This document shows, one piece after another, positions 13,310 through 22,597 of a stretch of DNA of 64,000 nucleotides. The stretch covers positions 930,001 to 994,000 of the forward strand of contig JASBNA010000008.1 of assembly GCA_038087015.1 (NCBI GenBank). The letters are read 5' to 3'. The position numbers and the translations under genes were made by a program. The notes below the pieces were generated by a model. The model saw only the letters and a list, made by a program, of their open reading frames with translations, made no database searches and was not told the DNA's origin. Numbering within the stretch: the first letter of the stretch is position 1; the number at the start of each line of letters is the position of its first letter. Source of the stretch: Cerrena zonata (taxonomy: Eukaryota > Basidiomycota > Agaricomycetes > Polyporales > Cerrenaceae).

Positions 13310-14422
13310 ATGCTTCAGTCTGTCTTCGCTGTCATTCTCTTGGGCACGTCCCTCGTATTTGGATCTCCTGTTAACGGTACTATCCCCGTCCGGTAGGTTG
13401 ATTACTTCAAGATGATTGGGTTATATCATCTAAACAAACATATAGGAAATGTGGTTCCGACATTTCTGAAGAGGCCCTGCTCGCCGCTGAAGAACACTTC
13501 CTTGCCAACGTTGTTCCCAAAGAGGCTTTCGCCAAGGTTTCTGGTGCTTCTGCCAAGGCCGCAGCCGTTTCTATCCCTGTTTACTTCCATGTTATCAGCA
13601 AGGACTCGACCCTCGCTGGTGGTAACGTTCCGTAGGTGTTACCTCATCCACCATATTTGAACCCAATTCATTTATATGCGCATTAAAGTGATTCGCAAAT
13701 CTCTCGGCAGATTGCCGTCCTCAATGAGGATTATGGTTCATCTGGCTTGGGCTTTTCCCTTGCAGGCACCACACGCACTGTCAACGCTAACTGGTTCAGT
13801 AACGTCGGCCCTGACTCTACCTTGCAAACTACCATGAAGAGACAGCTTCGACAAGGCGGATCCAACGCCCTCAACGTCTACACTGTTGCCTTTGGCAGAG
13901 CCGTTGACGATGGTCTACTCGGTTATGCGACTTTCCCCTCCGACTATTCAAGCAACCCTACAGAGGATGGCGTTGTCATGCTTTACGCAGCGCTTCCCGG
14001 CGGTAGTGCCACAGGTTTCAATTTGGGCAGGGTGAGTAAAAGTTTGACAATGAGATCGCTCGCGACCAGGCCGTTTATTGAGCATGTTTCTTCACAGACT
14101 CTGACTCACGAGGCCGGACACTGGGTCGGTCTCTACCACACCTTCCAGGGTGGCTGCCGAGGCACCGGTGACCAGGTCAGCGACACTCCCCCTGAAGCTT
14201 CTTTCGCAACTGGTTGTCCCACTGGTCGGGATACTTGCTCTGGTGGAGGTGTCGACCCCATTCACAACTTCATGGACTACTCTGATGATGCGTAAGTTTT
14301 TACCAATAATTATTGGAAAGCTTTTTAATGGTGTCCTTTCTAGTTGCATGAGTGAGTTCACCCCCGGCCAGATCACCCGTTTTGCTTCACAACTCCGTAC
14401 CTACCGCGGAATCTCTATTTGA
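13310..14422 (+). CDS. Secreted metalloprotease, M43 (pappalysin/cytophagalysin-like) family
   Basis: A 294-aa extracellular zinc endopeptidase of the fungal MEP1-like group. Exons: 13310-13392, 13446-13631, 13689-14031, 14098-14291, 14344-14422; the coding sum is in frame. The N-terminus [20 protein letters not shown] is a clear signal peptide, with cleavage expected shortly after FGSP. A propeptide-like segment follows ([13 protein letters not shown]), then the mature core ([18 protein letters not shown]). The catalytic zinc motif is [11 protein letters not shown] at about residues 209-219 (HExxHxxGxxH). The downstream [11 protein letters not shown] is the Met-turn region typical of M43. 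Several Cys residues fit disulfides in a secreted enzyme. Length matches the family. It likely digests external protein; regulation is not visible beyond the TATA box. Confidence 0.93.
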
Positions 14423-14852
14423 AACTCAACTATATTATCCGTTAATTATAATAATTAAAATGATAAGCTACCATGACGTTGCTCGTCGTGCCACAATTTC
14501 CTCTCTGTGTGTGACGCGGCTTCTATGACATTCTGGCAGCACATTGTGCACTAACGCCAGGATCTACACCGTTCGCTTATTAATAGCTTGAATTAGTATC
14601 GGACGAACGATCCCAAAACAAGTTTCATACTCAGGCTTCTGGTAACTTTCACGAACGCTTCCCGGGCCTACTGCAGAATCTCTGAAGACACTTGTCCAAT
14701 CATTTCCGGAAAAGAGGTACATGAAGGCAATCTTTCGGTAGTACAAGGGAATTGGCTAATGAAGTAGTTACCCTAACATTTAGATAACGAGTCGGGGGAA
14801 GTTATGTGAGTTGCTCAAGCTGTCGTAACATGGGCACAATCCTATATATCCA
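14423..14852. other. Convergent intergenic region
   Basis: Lies between the metalloprotease stop and the stop of F-box-like copy 1. AT-rich just after the protease stop, as expected for a 3' UTR. No other feature seen. Confidence 0.5.
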
Positions 14853-16496
14853 CTATCGCTGCATATCCTCAAATATCTGCAGCGCTTCAGCTTCGGTCAG
14901 CTGAGGAACAGAGTCCCCTACATACCCCAACCCACTTTCCAGTTCTAACACCTCCTTGGAAAGGTCGTCCTTTTCATCTGGGTCGAGTGATGAGTCAGAC
15001 TCGGTGGAGTTTGAGGAAATTTCATCCTGCTCATTGTCATCGTCCCAATCTGCGGTGTGACAACCATGTATATAACCATAGTTCCAGTTATAAGTGGGCT
15101 CATCCTCCGGATCGATGAAGGTAAGCCTAGAAAATGGCAAGAGTGCTGTAGAAAAGTGGGTATCAATGTTTTGCGACGGTGAATGCAGTAGGCTTACCAT
15201 TTGTGTTATCATTCTGCTTCTCTTCCTCGGTAAGCTCTTGACGATGATACTTTCGCCAGGCCACGTCCATTCTTCATGGCGGACGATCATCCTCGCCGTC
15301 ACGAGGATGCACGTCCCGAATTCACGATAAACATAAACGGAATCGTCATTGTCATCGATACCCCCGGGTGGAAAGACAAACGGTACATTGGCGCGGTCAA
15401 TGAGAGACTTGTCTAGGAAGCGAACTCGCGAGTTGGAGTGTTGTTCACGCAAGAGACTATGTGCATATCGAAGATGAGCGTAACGATCACCAGGGCGAAT
15501 CAATGATTTGCAATGTTCCAACTGCTCCACATTCTGAGGGCTCACTGGAAAAGGGCAGCTCCGTAGGTATGTCTGGACATGAACGAAATTGCTCGAGTCA
15601 TCCCAGAGGTCAATTCGGCCTCGAAATGCATTCAAAAAGGGCTCGAAATTAAGTCCGGTGTGATGATTATACAAGTGAAATATAACATGTTGGAGACCGT
15701 CCAAGGAGGCAGGAACCGGCTTGAGGTCACAGACACGACCCTTTTGGACTAGGGGATAGATTGCCTCCTTAATACGGATCCCGTCCTTGTGCAAGTTGAA
15801 TTTCTTGACGAACGCCTGAGTGGGATAAATAACCTCCACACGCACGTGCTGGAGATGCATCATCGTGAACGCAAGCGATCGTCTATCCCATCTGTACTTA
15901 TGCGATGAGTCTACGATCAGGGTAAGGGATGAGATATTTGGTAGAGATGTGAGTAGTTGGAGAGGAAGGATAGATGGAGGAGTTTGGCCACGCTTTACGA
16001 GTATCGTTGGGTCACCACAGTAGTATGTGAAATGCGTCACGGAGCCCCAAAGACCCGCTGGAATCGCGAACCTCTTCGTACCATCCTTGCGCACAGCATA
16101 CAACCACTCCGTGAATGGCCAGGTTAATGTCAACGATTCGAGAGCGGTGCAGTGATCCAGTAAATATGAAAGGCCTTGGTTAGTAACAAGGTCGTATCCC
16201 TCAGGAACAAAGCAAGCAAATGTTAGACGTTTGATCATTCCACGAAACTCTGGGTTTATCCTTAGGGTCTGGACCAATGCAGGAATTTGGCCCACACGAT
16301 ATAGAACAATATCGCGATAGAGGTACGGAATCGCGACAGGATGCCAGTCATGACAAACGAGTGCCAGGGCCTTCCATGTCTTCAGGTAGTGACTCCATCG
16401 GGAGTTCCGGTCTTGTCTTAAGGATGGATAGAGCAGTTCGACTAACGGCATGACCTCGTCGAAGATAGAGCGGAGAGCGATGTAGTGTAGATGCAT
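14853..16496 (-). CDS. F-box/LRR-like protein, copy 1 (frameshift hidden by an unspliced intron)
   Basis: A 547-codon open frame. The N-terminus holds an F-box-like segment (WKALALVCHDWHPVAIPYLYRDIVLY, about residues 40-65) followed by LRR-like repeats (LTLTWPF, LPNISSLTLIVDS). The acidic tail ends QLTEAEALQIFEDMQ. F-box proteins recruit substrates to SCF ubiquitin ligases; that role is inferred from the fold pattern. A paralogue lies at 51872-53518 on the other strand. Comparing the two shows that copy 1 has lost one base around 15225-15257 and contains a 52-nt intron (15146-15197) matching the intron of copy 2. Reading through the intron restores the frame, so the single long ORF has a replaced stretch in place of the conserved TEEExQND segment. 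It may be a functional variant, a pseudogene or a base error. Confidence 0.7.
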   Translation of the reverse strand: MHLHYIALRSIFDEVMPLVELLYPSLRQDRNSRWSHYLKTWKALALVCHDWHPVAIPYLYRDIVLYRVGQIPALVQTLRINPEFRGMIKRLTFACFVPEGYDLVTNQGLSYLLDHCTALESLTLTWPFTEWLYAVRKDGTKRFAIPAGLWGSVTHFTYYCGDPTILVKRGQTPPSILPLQLLTSLPNISSLTLIVDSSHKYRWDRRSLAFTMMHLQHVRVEVIYPTQAFVKKFNLHKDGIRIKEAIYPLVQKGRVCDLKPVPASLDGLQHVIFHLYNHHTGLNFEPFLNAFRGRIDLWDDSSNFVHVQTYLRSCPFPVSPQNVEQLEHCKSLIRPGDRYAHLRYAHSLLREQHSNSRVRFLDKSLIDRANVPFVFPPGGIDDNDDSVYVYREFGTCILVTARMIVRHEEWTWPGESIIVKSLPRKRSRMITQMVSLLHSPSQNIDTHFSTALLPFSRLTFIDPEDEPTYNWNYGYIHGCHTADWDDDNEQDEISSNSTESDSSLDPDEKDDLSKEVLELESGLGYVGDSVPQLTEAEALQIFEDMQR

Positions 16497-16840
16497 GTCT
16501 ATAGCTCTAGCTTATAAAATATAGATCAGTAATGCATATTGAAGCTTCAATGAGAAACAATTTACAATATATACGCAATTAGAGAATTTTGACTCTTGAG
16601 AAACACGACGATTGAATCCCTACGCCGTACGGGAGTAAAGGACTAGAGCTGAAGTGCTCAAGCTCAAGCGCAGATATGGATCGTCTGAATGAACGTGGAT
16701 GCCACTGGCAATCTATGACAATGGTGTACGAGATTTAGACTCCGAGTCGGCGATATGCGACTAGTGACATCGATTAGGATCCTGAACTTGAATACTCATA
16801 CTAATGTCATATTTTTTTTGGCGTACGAAAATGGTCGACC
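16497..16840. other. Upstream region of F-box-like copy 1, up to the transposon
   Basis: 344 bases between the F-box start codon and the target-site duplication of the KDZ element. Presumably holds the promoter of the minus-strand F-box gene; the transposon now truncates its distal upstream region. An A/T run near 16811-16819 is the only notable feature. Confidence 0.4.
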
Positions 16841-16848
16841 CGATTCAC
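16841..16848 (+). repeat. Left 8-bp target-site duplication (CGATTCAC)
   Basis: CGATTCAC directly precedes the left terminal inverted repeat. The identical 8 bases directly follow the right one (28313-28320) in the same orientation. This is the signature of transposase-mediated insertion, and the perfect match suggests a fairly recent event. Confidence 0.93.
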
Positions 16849-17518
16849 CACCGGGACCTCATACCTGGCTTAACTAATTAGCTGGTGATATAAAGTTTTC
16901 GCACGTAGCTAAGTAGCTTGAAAAGCCTCTGATCCCTGTCGTTCCAATATCACCTCCAAGATCGTTTGCGTTTTTCCCTTTTGAGATATTGTTTTCTCTC
17001 TTCTCCAAAGTTATTTTCTGACATACGGAAGTCCAGGCCCTCGGTGTCTTCCGGCTTATGATATCCTTGATAATGTTCGTTCCTGATCCTCCACGTGTCT
17101 GCCCATCGGTCCCCTTGCCCGGCCCCATTGGCGCTTCCCTTTCCCATCCACAAATGGCACCATTGACCCCCTCCCCGCCGGCGCTTCGATCATCCCCGCC
17201 CCTCCCCGACGTCCGTCCCGCCCATAACTCGATCTCGGTCAATTCCCCTCGGATTGGCATGAATGTAGTATCATTAGAAAGCTATATAGCCATACAATGT
17301 GTTACTATAGACTATGAACTAGCTTTAATAATACTATCAATGTGAAATGGCTCTTTCTGTATTGATAGTGAGACTACATAGTATTAGCTGCGGTCCATGC
17401 GACTTTTGTTACTATGTCATATAACCTTTGTTACCGTGGGACAGTGCCCTTTCTCTCCAAGCCTCGCATCATATTGATTACACGTGGTCACAGATCACAC
17501 CCGCGTGAAGCGTGTCAC
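16849..17518 (+). repeat. Left terminal inverted repeat of the KDZ element (670 bp)
   Basis: The reverse complement of 27643-28312. The match starts at the outermost CACCGGGACC and stops at GCGTGTCAC, after which the two sides diverge. Landmarks at 25 and 496 bases from the outer edge fall at the same distance on both sides, so there are no net indels. A GC-rich block (about 17100-17240) lies in the middle. The repeat contains a 128-codon open frame (16874-17260, minus), which I regard as chance rather than a gene. Confidence 0.95.
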
Positions 17519-17894
17519 AGTTAATCGCACAAATAATAACATAGCAGCTATGTCATAGTAACACATAGCTGCTAGGTTACTACTACTAGTTACTAGGTTA
17601 TATGTTCAGAAAAATATGAAGATACAACGACATAGCTATCTCGTTCGTTGCGTGCCCAAGGCACCACTCTTTAATGATGTTGTCAGCAGTATTTCATAAC
17701 CATCAATAGACGAAATTGCACAAGTGCTGTATGCGCTAGTGGTACGTTGTGTTACTGTTCGCCGCTATTATTCAATCACGCATTCACTTCCCTCAGTGTG
17801 ATAGTCTAGATGTTCAGAGTAAAGAAACAAATCACAATTGGGGTCTATAGTAAGTTACATAACGTGCTAATAACTACCTCCCTGCCTTTAGAGT
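17519..17894. other. Element interior between left repeat and the 695-aa gene
   Basis: AT-rich spacer. A perfect 12-bp inverted repeat (TAGCAGCTATGT at 17542-17553, ACATAGCTGCTA at 17563-17574) and several GTTACTA-type short repeats sit immediately inside the terminal repeat. They could be subterminal transposase-binding sites; the inner right end has no obvious equivalent. The rest should be the 3' UTR of the 695-aa gene. Confidence 0.5.
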
Positions 17895-20217
17895 CTAGAC
17901 AGTACCATTTGTAGGTACTGGAGAAGCAGAACCCGACGTCAAACTTGAATCAGCTGCCATACAACTCGCCATTGGATTTGCTGCCATCGAGGCGCCGCCA
18001 CTTGTAGTGACCTCACATGCGGCATTAGTCCTCGGGATCATGGCAATTGTTGGTCCTGCACTCGTAAACCCAATGACACCGTTGTTTGGTGTGAAGGCAT
18101 TACCACTGAAGGGTGATTCCACCCTTGGAGGAAAAGGTGCCGATGTTCCAGCAGCTCCAGGTGGTGCAAAAGCGGCGGGTGTCAGAGTGGGTGTCGCAGA
18201 GGTGATGGGCGCGGCGATGCCGGCTGGAGATGCAGCTGACTGTAGACGATCAATTGGTTGAGTAGATGTCGGAGCTGGGGGAGCTGGAGAAACAGCTCCG
18301 GTCGGTGTCGAAGGTATACCGTTTGCAGTTAATCCATTTCGCTCTTGTCTAGCGAGCGCGGCAGCTTGCGCCTGCGCTTTTGTCAACCCCTTGTCGAATC
18401 GTACTTTCCTCGTTTTCTGGGGTTGGCCTCTAGGTTGTCCCTGTGGAGCAGGGGCGACGGGCGTACCTACGGCCTTGGAAGCTCGGGCAGCTCGGGCAGC
18501 TTGAGCTTGCTCCCTTGTAAGTCCCTTGTCGAATCGTACTTTCCTTTGTTTCTTCGGTGGTACAGGGGCATGAGGGTTTGGTTGTACAAAAGAAATTGGC
18601 GGTGTGGCCGGGGCTTGGAAAGCGATGGGAGCGGTGGATGCTGATAGACCGCCATGTGTGGGAGGTGCTGGGAGAGCATCGGGCACGGTATTTGCTGGGG
18701 AAACAGTAGGCAGAGTCGTTGTTGGGGAGTGAGGGGAAGAGGAAGGTAAAGCGGCAGACGCAAGTAACGCAGGGTCGATGGGGATGGGCTGTACATCCGG
18801 TGCTGACGAAGATGGCCCATCTGCAATGAAGATGGAACCGATCTGACTCGTCGCAGTGATAGGCGCAGGTGCGCGGGTAGAAGCTGTCGACTTGAACGTA
18901 ACCCATTCTTCGGCAGTAAGAATACGGAAGAGAGGCGGCGCATTTGTGTTGGTGAGCCTGTCATACAATGTCCGAAGTTCTGTTAAGCCAAGTTTGTGAG
19001 GAGTGCAGAAGGAAGGAATGGGCCAGTTTTCGTAGATGAGGTGATGGCGTTGCGTGAAGTGTTCGTCGAAATCTTGGTAATGCATCTTAGGTATGTTCGC
19101 AGGAGCGGCGACAGTCCCTAGTACGTACGTAACATTTACGTCGTGAGAAAGGATTTGGTAAGAAGGAAATGCGACTACTTACGAACTTGTTCCAGGATCA
19201 ATGCACTGCATGCGGCTTTCAGTCTTGAAACCTCGACTGCTTGCATACTCTTCAACCCTATTACACGGTAAGTAATGCTTAGTTGTGATGACTTATGATT
19301 TAGACAATATATCTTACCATCTATTCCCAAGAGACAATATGCCTCGAATCTCGTCACCCACACACTTGGTAGTTGGTTGAAACAAGTTTGGAAAAAACTT
19401 GTACCTTTATCCGATGTTGACAACACGAAGGGGCGGTTATAGTGCTCATCGCTGGAACGGACAGCAAACATCAGAACCTCAAGACCAGTACGGAGGTAGA
19501 GGTTTTTTATCTAAGGTCAATCGTCAAACCGTGTTCCTTCTTATATGAGCGATTCACTTACTTGGTTCTCAAGGCTCAGCAGAGTGGTCCGAATGTCATG
19601 AAAAGCCGCGATAGTCGTGTCGTGTTTCATCGTATCCCGGATCTCCCATGCTTCTTTCATCTCCTGGACGCGAGGTGAGGTGAACTTGTCCCGTTCCTCC
19701 TCCGACATCGAGTCCCACATCATCTTCAGTGCCGGAGCGACATCTGGATCGCTGGCCTTCTTCTTAGGTACGCCTTCGGGAAGTGCTAGTTTTTGAATGT
19801 GAGTATTGTACTTCTGGCGATGTGAGATTGTCTCGAATACTTACCCGCATTGATTTGTGCTAGGATCAATGCTACAAACGCGTTCCAGCGATTCACCTTT
19901 CGTTCGCCCTTCGCTATCCGAGCATTTTGCATCATGTGGTGGTACCAATGGAATGCGTCGAAACCAAAGTCTTGAGCTAACGACACGGCCAGCCCCCAAA
20001 TTGCCTCGTCGCATGCTTTCAGACGAGCATTGAGATCCTTGCGCCTCTCGGTGCGTCGTTCACTCTTCGACTTCCGTTCCGCTGTGGTGAGTTTGTGATA
20101 TACGCGATTTTTCTTTTTTTGCATGTGGATGTCGGTTCGTGTCCTTGAATGTATAATCTTGCGATGCTTTGGCGCAAGGCGACGCATCAGAACGCGCGTT
20201 GTCTCGACGATGGCCAT
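17895..20217 (-). CDS. KDZ cargo protein with HMG-box-like segment and repeated KVRFDKGLT motif (695 aa)
   Basis: Exons: 19845-20217, 19562-19785, 19318-19510, 19183-19257, 17895-19117; the coding sum is in frame. The N-terminus is strongly basic (HRKIIHSRTRTDIHMQKKKN; then a Lys/Arg-rich stretch to about residue 60). Around residues 110-165, NRWNAFVALILAQIN ... DPDVAPALKMMWDSMSEEERDKF follows the HMG-box pattern (N-F motif, spacer, W-x-S-M-S-x-E-E-x-x-K-F). This suggests DNA bending or binding, but it is an inference. A region without known domains follows (SVWVTRFEAYCLLGIDGLKS). The C-terminal third is Pro/Ala/Ser/Thr-rich and carries two copies of a KVRFDKGLTxxQAQAA motif about 50 residues apart. 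It lies inside the transposon and is transcribed away from the transposase. Possible roles are target choice or transposition co-factor. Confidence 0.8.
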
Positions 20218-20912
20218 GTCTACAGAGGAGTAGTAGGGTATGTGAGATGAAGGAGGGGGGGGGGGTTCTGTAGATTGGTGTGGGCTCCTGCAAGTGTCGC
20301 CTTGTTTATGCATGCCGCAGTCTGTCGGCCGCCCAGCTCTGGTGGAACCATTGTTCCATGTCACTTATCTGCCTACAGGTGTGTTTATCGGCACAAAATA
20401 TTATTCCTCTGATCCAGCTGACCAATAGCGGAAGCATATCCAAGTATCTGGGTTCCCCTATATCTCCTTTCTTGAATGCCTGACATTCACGAACACATCC
20501 TAGCCCTAGGTACTATTGTCTACCTGGCCGCATAATGTGTACGGACAATAGAGTTACCTCACGAAGCCAACGGCTGCAATGACGGGCGGCACAATGGAGG
20601 TCGTCTCTGAACACCTTCGAGGATCTCATGCACATGGGTTTGAACCCTTGGCCCTGCGGGCTCTCGGAATAGCCTTATTGCTTCGTGATCTGTCCTCCAC
20701 CAATCATCCTGCAAGGTCCGCCTGAAGCCTGTTGCTTAGTGTTACTAGTCAATAGGAACATGTACTATAGACTATAGACGAGCATCTCACACAGCCAATT
20801 GAGAGGGACTTTGAAAGTTGAAATGAACGATTTTATTTGTCTCCCATGATACATAATGTATGGAAGTGTTACTCAAAGTCAAGAGTAAAATAGCGAGTCA
20901 GAAACAAACTAT
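20218..20912. other. Spacer upstream of the 695-aa cargo gene
   Basis: Holds the presumed promoter of the 695-aa gene and the 3' end of the 210-aa gene. An 11-base G run lies at about 20255-20265, close upstream of the 695-aa start codon. The small ORF at 20280-20483 looks like chance. Confidence 0.4.
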
Positions 20913-21799
20913 TCAAAATCTGTAAATGCGACGAAATTCCATTTTATTAACCCTGAAAATAAAATAACATCCTTAAGTACATTGTCTCCACCAACAAGTA
21001 GGAAATAAACATACCGGTACCCTTCTGAAATCAACTCATTTGACTGCAACGCCAGCAGAGGGACCTCCGGACCCTGTCTGTAGAGGTCGATCTCTTGGTG
21101 GTAAATAGCGACAATGCGACGTCTTGCATGCACCTCTTTCTTCCATTCGTGTGTCCCCTTGTCGTCACTGTTGAAATACAGCCATGTTCGGGCACTACTT
21201 AGCTCTATATCTCGCAACATGGAAAGCTCCTTAGTGTAGGATTCGATCCAATCGTCTTCCACTAACCAGCTGAGCCTTGAGTGCTCTTCAGCGATAGTGA
21301 AACGACGTGAAGTGAAATCTTCAACGAGCTTGCGCTCTGCCACTTCCATCTCGTCAGTACGCTCCGGATCACGACCGACCCCGCGACGACAAACCCGGTT
21401 TTCGAAAACACTGGAGTGGATTATTGAGTAACAAGTCAAGTTTCGGTAAGTTGATCAGAGTTAAAATACGTACGGTAAATTTCCGTCAAGTTCGTCTGCT
21501 TTTCTTTTCTGGAGGGCCTCTAAGTCAGTCTTGCTTAGCTTCCGTCGCGTTGCACGCTTTATTCGATTATAACGCTTCTGGTATTCGCGGCGAGCCTCTG
21601 CATGTCTGTCATGTGGTATTCAATAGCTAGTCAACGAAAGGTCAGACGCTAAGAACAATGGGACCTACTGGGCATAATATGAATCACCGCTGTCGTTATT
21701 ACTGTCGCATTTATGGTTCCGAGTCTCTATGGTTGAAAGCACGGTAAGTAAGCGAAGTTCCTAGTCAAGGGAGAGCTGAACCGTGAACGTACTTGGCAT
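20913..21799 (-). CDS. KDZ cargo protein, 210 aa, basic coiled-coil-like N-terminus
   Basis: A five-exon model whose phases all close: 21793-21799, 21669-21726, 21474-21605, 21015-21410, 20913-20952. The protein starts MPKTRNHKCDSNNDSGDSYYAQ. A highly charged stretch follows (ARREYQKRYNRIKRATRRKL, then KTDLEALQKRKADELDG) that could be a DNA-contacting helix or coiled coil. The rest is acidic/aromatic (RLSWLVEDDWIESYTKELS, ARTWLYFNSDD) and ends near YRVNKMEFRRIYRF. I recognise no family. The first exon is only seven bases, so the start is the least certain part; the other exons are well supported by splice sites and composition. It sits between the other two cargo genes on the same strand. Confidence 0.6.
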
Positions 21800-22597
21800 A
21801 TCGATATTAAATAGAGAGTATCACCGTACTTCGAAGCAGGAGCTGGAGGGTTTTCAACTCAGCCGAACTCGGTGAGTTTCAGGGTTTCTCACGCGATGTA
21901 CATTGTAGGTGTTTCGTGTACTAGTAGCTCGAGGGTGTATTAAGCGCAAAGGGATATTGGCACTCACATCTAGTCTTAATGGACAGGAACCAACTGATGT
22001 ACGCCCGTATACAGCATACCAATAGTGCTTAGGAAGTGAGCCAGTAAAATGAAATGGCACTTTGCTCTCAGACTCCGAATCGCAGCCGGTTGTAGCTTGG
22101 CGCCGGGTTACCTTGATCAAGCTAGCAAAACATATGTCATGTCGTAGGTACAACGTAGTATACTTGTTACACACCTGTCGTTTTACAGTGAGATGCGTGA
22201 TACGTGCCCATTTTCATTAATCGATGCCCAATCAATGTCAGAACTGCTCGACACCCTTCCCGTCATGTACTGATGCTAAGGGTCAATATTCTTGGGAGTT
22301 AACAAAACTTTAGGAACTTAACATACGTCAAGGAGGAAGAAAGTACGGCGATAGCTGTAGCCATTAGAACATTGAGTGACATTGCCCTGTACCCTTGGTA
22401 GAGTATTTGACACCGGGAAATTGGCAAGAATAGTATAAGTGTAACATGTCAAGTATTGGGGGCTTAGAGTGGATTTCGACTAAATGCACATAGCCTGTAC
22501 ATGTCATGACACTCAATTTTAACATCACTCAGACCAAACAGGATGAGAAGATCACAACAACGATATATTGAACTCTATAAACTAACTTGTAACCTGT
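21800..22597. other. Element interior with a possible unassigned exon (minus strand)
   Basis: Between the 210-aa and 376-aa cargo genes. On the minus strand, roughly 21970-22130, the frame ESESKVPFHFTGSLPKHYWY then AVYGRTSVG is followed by GTGAGT and looks coding-like. I could not join it in phase to an ATG upstream or to an exon downstream. It could be an extra 5' exon of the 210-aa gene, a small fourth cargo gene, or a decayed exon. Confidence 0.3.

Noticed and set aside
18430..18964. Two long minus-strand ORFs inside the 695-aa cargo gene
   Set aside because: Alternative frames of the Pro/Ala/Ser-rich exon; the real frame continues in phase through five exons.
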